A stretch of 8,714 nt of DNA from positions 1 through 8,714 of the forward strand of contig JAZQJX010000095.1 in NCBI GenBank assembly GCA_045541875.1. The letters run 5' to 3'. How positions within the stretch are numbered: the first letter of the stretch is position 1; each line of letters begins with the position of its first letter. Origin of the DNA: RGIG1828 sp045541875 (lineage in GTDB: Bacteria; Bacillota; Clostridia; UMGS1810). Below are positions 1 through 5,687 of the stretch, one piece after another. The notes under the pieces were generated by a model. It saw only the letters and a list, made by a program, of their open reading frames with translations. It did not search any database and was not told the DNA's origin. The position numbers and the translations under genes were made by a program.

Positions 1-715
1 CTGCATTTTTCTTCGTTACGAATACGAAGTTACGCTGAACTTTGTATGTGCCATTTTGGATTGTTTCTGTTGTAGGTGTTACGCCCTCTACATCAATCAT
101 CTTTACTGTATCTTTTACAGATGCAACTGAAGCATAGCCGATTGCATTGGGGTTAGATGCGACTGTCTGCACAACATCACCTGTCGAAGTAAGTTCTTGT
201 GAATATTTGCACAAATCTTCTGTATCTGTGATGGATTCAAAGCCGTCTCTTGTGCCGGATGCTGCCTCTCTGCCGATAAGTACGACGGGAGCATCTGCAC
301 CTCCAACTTCACTCCAATTTGTAATCTCGCCTTTGTAAAGCGCTGCAATCTGTTCGATTGTCAGGTCTTTAACAGGGTTTGCAGGATTTACAATTACTGC
401 AATACCGTCAATGGCAACTACTGTTCCAACAAGTTCTGCTTTTTCTTCATCTTTCAAATCTCTGCTTGAAAGACCAATGTCACATCTGCCTTCTAAAACT
501 GCCTGAATACCACTACCTGAACCTGTCGGATTGTAAGTAACCTTTAATCCGGAGTTTTCTTCCATATAGGCTTCACTTAAATATCCGATTACCTTTTCCA
601 TTGAGGTTGAGCCGTCTGTTGCAACTGTACCACCCTCTGTTGATGTACTACCGCAACCTGTAAGGGAAGCCAACAACAAACCTGTTACTGTTAAAATACT
701 TATGATTTTCTTCAT
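1..715 (-). CDS. pstS: Phosphate ABC transporter substrate-binding lipoprotein PstS (C-terminus cut by window edge)
   Basis: Binds inorganic phosphate outside the membrane and hands it to the PstCAB importer. The 238 visible codons start with a lipoprotein signal: MKK, a hydrophobic stretch, and the lipobox L18-T-G-C21, so Cys21 should be lipidated and anchor the protein to the outer face of the membrane. Mature-domain motifs fit the PstS family: DGSTSM (34-39), PTGSGSG (63-69), SSRD (83-86), YKGEITNW (127-134) and REAASGTRD (149-157), which together form the phosphate site. The usual length is about 270-300 residues, so roughly the last 30-60 are missing off the left edge. The start is supported by AAGGAG (726-731) upstream of the ATG at 713-715. 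The rest of the pst operon would lie to the left, outside the window. Pho-box-like repeats upstream suggest phosphate-starvation control (inferred). Confidence 0.95.
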   Translation of the reverse strand, partial: MKKIISILTVTGLLLASLTGCGSTSTEGGTVATDGSTSMEKVIGYLSEAYMEENSGLKVTYNPTGSGSGIQAVLEGRCDIGLSSRDLKDEEKAELVGTVVAIDGIAVIVNPANPVKDLTIEQIAALYKGEITNWSEVGGADAPVVLIGREAASGTRDGFESITDTEDLCKYSQELTSTGDVVQTVASNPNAIGYASVASVKDTVKMIDVEGVTPTTETIQNGTYKVQRNFVFVTKKNA

Positions 716-774
716 CAAAATCACTCTCCTTAAATTTTTTTCTTTTCTTTTTGTCTACGGTATCAGTTTAACAT

Positions 775-820
775 AGTATATGTAAACTCTAAAAGCAAAT
801 GTATGTTAATTGTAGGTTAA
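775..820 (-). promoter_or_regulatory. Candidate Pho-box promoter of pstS
   Basis: Read on the minus strand, two adjacent 11-bp units, TTAACCTACAA and TTAACATACAT, match at 9 of 11 positions. Their TTAACC and TTAACA cores lie at 815-820 and 804-809. This resembles the TTAACA-N5 direct repeats bound by PhoP in Bacillus. A TATACT hexamer (775-780) lies downstream at a distance fitting a -10 element whose -35 function is supplied by the bound activator; no good -35 hexamer is visible. The predicted transcript start would leave a leader of about 50 bases before the pstS ATG. Binding by a PhoP/PhoB-type regulator is inferred. Confidence 0.5.
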
Positions 821-911
821 AATACTTAACTTAATTATCAAATACGTTAATTTGAATGAGTACTTGAATAAACACATAACAAAATAATTAATACAAAGAC
901 AAATTGCTGAT

Positions 912-958
912 AAAAAGTAGATTCCGCAAGACTATCTCTAATCTTGCGGAATCTACTT
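912..958 (-). terminator. Factor-independent terminator of galE
   Basis: A perfect 17-bp inverted repeat (arms 915-931 and 942-958) with a 10-base loop. On the minus strand the second arm runs straight into a short T tract (CTTTTTA), so the hairpin ends transcription coming from galE, about 100 bases past the galE stop. The plus-strand side lacks a T run, so it works in one direction only. Confidence 0.8.
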
Positions 959-1059
959 CCTTAGTTACTATTTCATTAGTATGATTGTTTTTTGCTCTTT
1001 ATTAGATATAAAGTAGCAGTAATGCCTTTGATTGAATATAAATTATTGTGGCGTGAATT

Positions 1060-2070
1060 TTATTTATTTTCTTGTTTTGAACAATTTAAAGTGAAATTCC
1101 AACTATCCTGACACATTTTGTCAAGGTCATATTTTGCTTCCCAGTTAAGTTCTTGTTTAGATTTTGAAGGATCTGCATAACATTTTGCAATATCCCCCGG
1201 TCGTCTTGCAACAATCTTATAATTGACAGTTTTTCCACTGGCTTTTTCATATGCTTTAACGACGTCAAGAACACTATATCCTGTACCTGTGCCAAGGTTA
1301 TATGCTTCAACACCTTCAGATGACATAACTTTCTCTACAGCCTTTATATGGCCAAGACTTAAATCAACAACGTGAATATAATCTCTTACACCTGTTCCAT
1401 CGTGTGTGTCATAATCATTACCGAAAACGCTGAGACATTCAAGTTGTCCGTTTGCAACTCTGGCAATATACGGAACAAGATTATTCGGAATTCCATTGGG
1501 ATTTTCTCCGATGAGACCGCTTTTATGTGCGCCAATAGGGTTAAAGTATCTTAAAAGTGCAATACTCCATTCATTGTCGGAATTATAAAGGTCTGTAAGT
1601 ATTCTTTCAATCATATGTTTTGTTGCACCATAGGGGTTGGTTGTATGAAGCGGAAAATCTTCTTTGATCGGAACTGATGCAGGATCACCGTATACTGTTG
1701 CAGATGATGAAAAGACAATTTTTTTACATCCGTATTTCTTCATTGTTTCACAAAGTATCAATGTACTGGTTATGTTGTTGTGATAATACTCAAGAGGCAT
1801 ACTCACCGATTCGCCTACAGCTTTCAGTCCTGCAAAATGTATTACGGCATCAATTTTGTTTTCTTCAAAAATTTGCTCTACTTTTTCACGGCAAAGGAGA
1901 TCTGCTTCGTAGAATTTAAAATCTTTCTGTGAAATTGTGCGGATTTTGTCAAGCACTTCGGGTTTGGAATTACAAAAATTATCTATTATTGCAATTTCAT
2001 ATCCTGCATCGAGAAGTTCAACACATGTGTGACTGCCGATAAATCCGGCGCCGCCGGTAACGAGAATCAT
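1060..2070 (-). CDS. galE: UDP-glucose/UDP-galactose 4-epimerase GalE
   Basis: A cytosolic NAD-dependent epimerase of the extended short-chain dehydrogenase family. It interconverts UDP-glucose and UDP-galactose in the Leloir pathway and supplies precursors for surface polysaccharide. The 336 residues match the family length (E. coli 338). The NAD-binding TGGAGFIGSH is at 5-14, HFAG at 78-81, and the catalytic set is Ser123 (SSSATVYG), Tyr147 and Lys151 (YGATK). The C-terminal ADPSKSKQELNW block is typical. At the position of E. coli Tyr299 this protein has Cys297, as in human GALE, which often goes with ability to use UDP-GlcNAc as well (inferred). Earlier in-frame starts exist (ATG at 2077-2079, TTG at 2086-2088), but only the ATG at 2068-2070 is properly spaced from the ribosome site. 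It is monocistronic between its own promoter and terminator, with no other Leloir genes nearby. Confidence 0.95.
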   Translation of the reverse strand: MILVTGGAGFIGSHTCVELLDAGYEIAIIDNFCNSKPEVLDKIRTISQKDFKFYEADLLCREKVEQIFEENKIDAVIHFAGLKAVGESVSMPLEYYHNNITSTLILCETMKKYGCKKIVFSSSATVYGDPASVPIKEDFPLHTTNPYGATKHMIERILTDLYNSDNEWSIALLRYFNPIGAHKSGLIGENPNGIPNNLVPYIARVANGQLECLSVFGNDYDTHDGTGVRDYIHVVDLSLGHIKAVEKVMSSEGVEAYNLGTGTGYSVLDVVKAYEKASGKTVNYKIVARRPGDIAKCYADPSKSKQELNWEAKYDLDKMCQDSWNFTLNCSKQENK

Positions 2071-2080
2071 TTTTATCATA

Positions 2081-2086
2081 CCTTTC
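2081..2086 (-). promoter_or_regulatory. Ribosome binding site that decides the galE start
   Basis: GAAAGG on the minus strand lies 10 bases before the ATG at 2068-2070 but only 1 base before the upstream in-frame ATG at 2077-2079. This favours the inner start, which gives the canonical N-terminus MILVTGGAGFIG. Confidence 0.6.
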
Positions 2087-2103
2087 AAAATATATTTTAT
2101 TAA

Positions 2104-2132
2104 ATTATATTATAATTATTGTATTTTTGCAA
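2104..2132 (-). promoter_or_regulatory. galE promoter
   Basis: On the minus strand, TTGCAA (2127-2132) and TATAAT (2104-2109) are separated by exactly 17 bases, a good housekeeping-sigma promoter. The predicted transcript start near 2097 leaves a leader of about 26 bases before the chosen galE start. Confidence 0.7.
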
Positions 2133-2224
2133 GTAAATTGACATTTTAATGTTATTTTTTACAAGAAATAAATTAATATGTACAAAAATGCAAATTAGGG
2201 GTAGATTTTTTTTAAAATATGTTG

Positions 2225-2241
2225 CATAATATATGTATAAT
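2225..2241 (+). promoter_or_regulatory. Promoter region of the apgM-family gene and downstream two-component genes
   Basis: Two -10-like hexamers, CATAAT (2225-2230) and TATAAT (2236-2241), lie 11 bases apart, each preceded by TG. Neither has a convincing -35 hexamer at 16-18 bases, so either could be used, with TSS near 2237 or 2248. The leader would be only 15-26 bases. The region is divergent from the galE promoter. Confidence 0.5.
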
Positions 2242-2245
2242 ACTT

Positions 2246-2252
2246 GAAAGGA
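2246..2252 (+). promoter_or_regulatory. Ribosome binding site that decides the apgM-family start
   Basis: GAAAGGA ends 10 bases before the ATG at 2263 but only 1 base before the upstream in-frame ATG at 2254. The inner ATG gives MKYVVILADGMAD, the usual N-terminus of the family. Confidence 0.6.
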
Positions 2253-2262
2253 AATGAGTTTA

Positions 2263-3474
2263 ATGAAATATGTCGTAATTCTTGCTGACGGTATGGCAGA
2301 TTATCCTGTGGATGAACTTGGCGGTAAAACACCAATGGAAGTTGCAAATAAACCAAATATGGACAAACTTTGCAAAGCATCAGAGGTTGGTGTGAGTTAT
2401 AATGTACCAGATAATCTTTCACCAGGAAGTGATGTTGCAAACCTTTCAGCCATGGGTTATGATCCCCAGAAGTTTTATACAGGTCGTTCTCCCCTGGAGG
2501 CAGTAAGTATTGGTATTGATATAAAACCTACAGATATGGTGTTTAGATGTAATGTTGTTAATGTTACTGAAGATGAAGAAATTTATGAAGACAAAATAAT
2601 AACCGATCACAGTGCTGATGAAATCACAACAGAAGAAGCAAAAATTCTTATTGAAGCGGTACAAGATGCTTTTGGTAATGAAACTTATTCTTTCTATCCT
2701 GGCGTGAGTTACAGACATGCTCTTGTGTGGGATAATGGTCCTGATAGTTTTTCTCTAACCCCTCCTCATGACATTTTGGAAAAGAGAATAGGGGACTATC
2801 TTATTGGTGGTGAAAATGAAAAACCATTATATGATATGATGAAAAAAAGTTATGAAATTTTAAATAATCATCCCATAAATGTAGAAAGAGCAAAAAAAGG
2901 TCTTAAGAAAGCCAATACTATATGGATATGGGGAGAGGGTAGAAAGCCTGCACTTGAAAGTTTTGAATCTCTGCACGGACTAAAGGGTAGTGTTATTTCC
3001 GCAGTTGATCTTATTAAAGGTATAGGAATATGTGCAAATCTCAAATCAATAGATGTTGATGGCGCAACAGGTAATATACATACAAACTTTGAGGGGAAAG
3101 CGAAGGCATGCCTTGATGAACTCTTAAACGGAAGTGATTATGTTTTTGTTCATATGGAGGCTCCTGACGAGTGCGGACACAGACATGAAATTGAAAATAA
3201 AGTAAGATCAATTGAACTTATAGATGAAAAGGTTGTTGGTTATCTGGTTGAAGAACTGAAAAACAGGGGGATAGATTTCAGAATGATGATTTTGCCTGAC
3301 CATCCCACTCCTCTTTGTTTAAGAACACACACAAGAGATGCCGTGCCTTATCTTATATATGACAGCACAAATGAACAGGAAAGCGGTGTTGATTTGTTCA
3401 CCGAAGAAACTGCAAAGTCTACCGGTATTGTTGTAAAAGAAGGTTATAAGTTGATGGAGAGACTTATAAAATAA
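2263..3474 (+). CDS. apgM: ApgM-family 2,3-bisphosphoglycerate-independent phosphoglycerate mutase or homoserine kinase
   Basis: A 403-residue cytosolic metalloenzyme of the alkaline-phosphatase superfamily, archaeal-type ApgM branch. Metal-site motifs are visible: LADGMAD (Asp9, Asp13), PGSDVANLSAMGYDP with probable nucleophile Ser56, APDECGHRHE (Asp302, His306, His308) and PDHPTPLCLRTHT (Asp346, His347, His356). The family is usually annotated as cofactor-independent phosphoglycerate mutase (3-phosphoglycerate to 2-phosphoglycerate). However, bacterial members of about 400 residues with this sequence style (WIWGEGRKPAL, KGSVISAVDLIKGIG, EAPDECGH) form a subgroup proposed to be homoserine kinases in threonine synthesis. 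The sequence alone does not settle the choice. The start is set by the ribosome site described separately. The response regulator begins 16 bases after the stop with no terminator between, so co-transcription is likely. No glycolysis or threonine genes are adjacent. Confidence 0.85.
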   Translation: MKYVVILADGMADYPVDELGGKTPMEVANKPNMDKLCKASEVGVSYNVPDNLSPGSDVANLSAMGYDPQKFYTGRSPLEAVSIGIDIKPTDMVFRCNVVNVTEDEEIYEDKIITDHSADEITTEEAKILIEAVQDAFGNETYSFYPGVSYRHALVWDNGPDSFSLTPPHDILEKRIGDYLIGGENEKPLYDMMKKSYEILNNHPINVERAKKGLKKANTIWIWGEGRKPALESFESLHGLKGSVISAVDLIKGIGICANLKSIDVDGATGNIHTNFEGKAKACLDELLNGSDYVFVHMEAPDECGHRHEIENKVRSIELIDEKVVGYLVEELKNRGIDFRMMILPDHPTPLCLRTHTRDAVPYLIYDSTNEQESGVDLFTEETAKSTGIVVKEGYKLMERLIK

Positions 3475-3476
3475 AC

Positions 3477-3482
3477 AGGTGG
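3477..3482 (+). promoter_or_regulatory. Ribosome binding site of the response regulator
   Basis: AGGTGG is followed 8 bases later by the ATG at 3491. Two in-frame GTG codons (3479 and 3482) overlap this site itself and are therefore rejected as starts. Confidence 0.65.
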
Positions 3483-3490
3483 TGCTTGGA

Positions 3491-4177
3491 ATGAACACAA
3501 ATAATTGTATTCTGATAGCAGATGATGATAAAAACATATGTGAACTTATAAGGCTTTATCTCGAAAAAGAAGGGTATAGTGCAATTTGTGTGTATAACGG
3601 TAAAGACGCAGTTAATGCAGTCAGCACAGGTAATTTTTCTGCGATTATCCTTGATATTATGATGCCTGTAATAGATGGCATGGAAGCACTTAAGTTGATA
3701 CGGAAAAGCAGCGATATCCCTATAGTTATGCTGACAGCCAAAGGTGAAACAATTGACAAAGTTCTTGGGCTTGAGATGGGCGCGGATGACTATATTGTCA
3801 AACCCTTTGAGCCAAAAGAACTTGTTGCCCGTGTCAAAGCCATACTCAGAAGAACTGATAAGAATATGGTGCCTGACGTTGCCGTGAACTTTGAAAACTT
3901 GTATATCAATATCAGCACTTATGAACTTAAAGTCAATGGTGTAACTGTGGATATTCCACCCAAAGAACTTGAACTGTTGAATTATCTTTGTAATCACCCT
4001 AATCGCGTGTATACAAGAGACCAACTGCTTAATGAAGTATGGGGATATAACTATTATGGTGATTCAAGAACGGTTGATGTTCATGTCAAACGTTTAAGGG
4101 AAAAAATTGATGGTGTCTCTGAAAAATGGTCCCTTAAAACTGTCTGGGGTGTTGGATATAAGTTTGAGGTGAAGTAA
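3491..4177 (+). CDS. OmpR/PhoB-family response regulator
   Basis: A 228-residue cytosolic DNA-binding regulator. The receiver domain (about 5-120) has the acidic pocket Asp11-Asp12-Asp13, phosphoacceptor Asp55 (LDIMMPVIDG), Thr82 (MLTAKG) and Lys104 (KPF). The C-terminal winged-helix domain (about 130-228) shows the family pattern LTxxE-like PPKELELLNYL, RDQLLNEVWG, SRTVDVHVKRLREKI and KTVWGVGYKF. The partner kinase starts at the base after the stop codon, so the two are translationally coupled. It belongs to the broad PhoP/YycF/ResD/CssR group and cannot be assigned to one member from sequence. The adjacent HtrA protease makes an envelope-stress role plausible (inference). Likely targets include its own operon and htrA; a tandem 11-bp repeat stands upstream of htrA. 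Confidence 0.93.
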   Translation: MNTNNCILIADDDKNICELIRLYLEKEGYSAICVYNGKDAVNAVSTGNFSAIILDIMMPVIDGMEALKLIRKSSDIPIVMLTAKGETIDKVLGLEMGADDYIVKPFEPKELVARVKAILRRTDKNMVPDVAVNFENLYINISTYELKVNGVTVDIPPKELELLNYLCNHPNRVYTRDQLLNEVWGYNYYGDSRTVDVHVKRLREKIDGVSEKWSLKTVWGVGYKFEVK

Positions 4178-5593
4178 ATGGGAAAAAGCGTCATAAAAAG
4201 TATGATTGCAGGATCTCTTGTGGTTATGCTTGTATCTATGGTAATATTAACTGCTGTTTTTTTCTACAACGTAAAAACAAACTTAGAATCTCAATATTTT
4301 GAGGATATGAATATATGCGTCGACAATATAAAACCTGTTGCCAGACTATCGCTTGATTTTAGTACAAGTAAAATGCGCATGATGTTTGACGCATCAATGA
4401 ATCAGTTTACAAGTTTTACAAAATACAGGTTTATTATATGTAAAACAGATGGACAACCGGTGTGGTTTGATTCAGAAATCAGTCCATCCGATTTGAAGCC
4501 ATATTTGAAAAAGGCCGTGTCTTTGATTGGTGAAAATTCACAGGTTAAATCAATAGGATTGTTTGATAGCATATATGGCGCAAAAACGATGACATACGCA
4601 GAGCCTTTGATAAGTACCGACGGACACGAAATGATGATAGTGTTTTGTACAGCCAAACTTCCAAGTCTTTCATCAAGATTTATAGACATTTTGCTTGAAA
4701 TTTTAGTTATGGAAATTGCAGCACTGTTTTTTATGGCTGTGTTTTTGTACTTATTTTCAAGAAATATTACATCACCACTTCACAAGATAAATGTTGCAAT
4801 TAAAGAATTCTCAAAAGGCGATTTTAATAAGAGGGTAGAGTATAATTCTGATAATGAACTTGGTGAACTTGCATACAATGTGAATGTTATGGCTGAAAGC
4901 ATCCAGAATCTTGAAAATATGAGAACTGCTTTTATATCTGATGTTTCTCATGAACTAAGAACACCAATGACTTCTATTTCCGGATTTGTACAGGGGATTT
5001 TGGATGGTACAATTTCTAAAGATGAAAGTGATAAATATCTGGAAATTGTTCTCTCAGAATCAAAACGACTTTCGAGGCTTGTAAATGATCTTTTGAATAT
5101 TTCAAGAATTGAAAGCGGTAAATTAGAGATACACAAAACAAGATTTGATATTACGGAGTTAGCAAAACAAGTTCTTTTAAAATTTGAAACTGATGTCACC
5201 AAAAAAGAAATCAGTGTATATTTTGAAAGTGATTTGGAGGAAATCTTTGTTTTTGCAGACGTTGATTATGTGACACAGATTCTTATTAATCTTATCCACA
5301 ACGCCGTTAAATTTGCATCAAATCAAGGATTCATTAAAATCAAACTTGAAATTCAGGATGAAAAATGTATGGTATATGTTGAAAATGACGGTGAAGGCAT
5401 TGAAAGGGATAAACTCAGCCTCATATGGGAAAGATTTTATAAAACTGACTCTTCAAGAAGCAGTGATAAAAGCGGTGTTGGTCTTGGACTGTACATTGTA
5501 AAAAAACTAATTGATGCACAAAATGAGTCTGTATTTGTAAGCAGTGATAAAGGAAAGAATACTGTTTTTGCATTTACACTTGATATCGGATAA
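4178..5593 (+). CDS. Membrane sensor histidine kinase, partner of the upstream regulator
   Basis: A 471-residue class I kinase. Transmembrane helix 1 spans about 8-30, an extracytoplasmic sensor of about 137 residues follows (31-167), and helix 2 spans about 169-193. A HAMP linker runs from about 194 to 246. HisKA carries the phosphorylated His258 in SDVSHELRTP. The ATPase domain has the N box with Asn375 (LINLIHNAVKF), G1 Asp404 (DGEG), the F box (WERFYK) and G2 GVGLGL (433-438). All catalytic elements are present, so it should be active. No PAS domain is evident between HAMP and HisKA, unlike PhoR and WalK of Bacillus. The sensor domain is not one I recognise. GAGGTGA (4166-4172), inside the end of the regulator gene, is its ribosome site, and the start is the base after the regulator stop. 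Context suggests it senses envelope or secretion stress (inferred). Confidence 0.93.
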   Translation: MGKSVIKSMIAGSLVVMLVSMVILTAVFFYNVKTNLESQYFEDMNICVDNIKPVARLSLDFSTSKMRMMFDASMNQFTSFTKYRFIICKTDGQPVWFDSEISPSDLKPYLKKAVSLIGENSQVKSIGLFDSIYGAKTMTYAEPLISTDGHEMMIVFCTAKLPSLSSRFIDILLEILVMEIAALFFMAVFLYLFSRNITSPLHKINVAIKEFSKGDFNKRVEYNSDNELGELAYNVNVMAESIQNLENMRTAFISDVSHELRTPMTSISGFVQGILDGTISKDESDKYLEIVLSESKRLSRLVNDLLNISRIESGKLEIHKTRFDITELAKQVLLKFETDVTKKEISVYFESDLEEIFVFADVDYVTQILINLIHNAVKFASNQGFIKIKLEIQDEKCMVYVENDGEGIERDKLSLIWERFYKTDSSRSSDKSGVGLGLYIVKKLIDAQNESVFVSSDKGKNTVFAFTLDIG

Positions 5594-5617
5594 ATGTTAC
5601 AGTAATTAATTTTTTAC

Positions 5618-5654
5618 ACTTTATTAATACTTTGTTAAAAAATATATATTAACA
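5618..5654 (+). promoter_or_regulatory. Candidate regulator-controlled promoter and operator of htrA
   Basis: Two abutting 11-bp units, ACTTTATTAAT (5618-5628) and ACTTTGTTAAA (5629-5639), match at 9 of 11 positions. This is the periodicity used by OmpR/PhoB-family dimers. TATATT (5645-5650) just downstream could be the -10, putting the repeats over the -35 position where no good hexamer exists. An overlapping inverted repeat TGTTAA-N10-TTAACA (5633-5638, 5649-5654) is an alternative operator. No terminator hairpin follows the kinase stop, so htrA could also be reached by read-through. Confidence 0.4.
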
Positions 5655-5687
5655 TAAAGACAGAAGAAATATAGGAGGTATGTTGTT

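Larger units (their letters stand above)
716..1059. other. Intergenic region between pstS and galE
   Basis: This 344-base gap between two minus-strand genes contains no credible gene on either strand. It holds the pstS ribosome site and promoter (right of 715), the galE terminator hairpin near 912-958, and about 100 bases of AT-rich DNA (959-1059) forming the galE 3' untranslated region. The stretch 841-911 shows nothing I can assign. Confidence 0.7.

Noticed and set aside
915..958. The 17-bp perfect inverted repeat as the end of a mobile element or an attachment site
   Set aside because: Its placement after galE, its 10-base loop and its T tract on the galE strand fit a terminator. No transposase, integrase or target duplication is visible.
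3479..3490. Upstream GTG starts for the response regulator
   Set aside because: They lie inside the AGGTGG ribosome site, and the ATG at 3491 has correct spacing and gives the usual N-terminal length.
3464..4024. 186-codon open frame on the minus strand opposite the response regulator
   Set aside because: It lies wholly antisense to a clear response regulator, its translation is rich in Phe, Ile, Cys and His without any family pattern, and it has no ribosome site. It is a shadow of the real gene.
4175..4180. Possible fusion or frameshift between regulator and kinase
   Set aside because: The stop codon TAA is intact and the kinase ATG follows directly with its own GAGGTGA site upstream. This is ordinary translational coupling.
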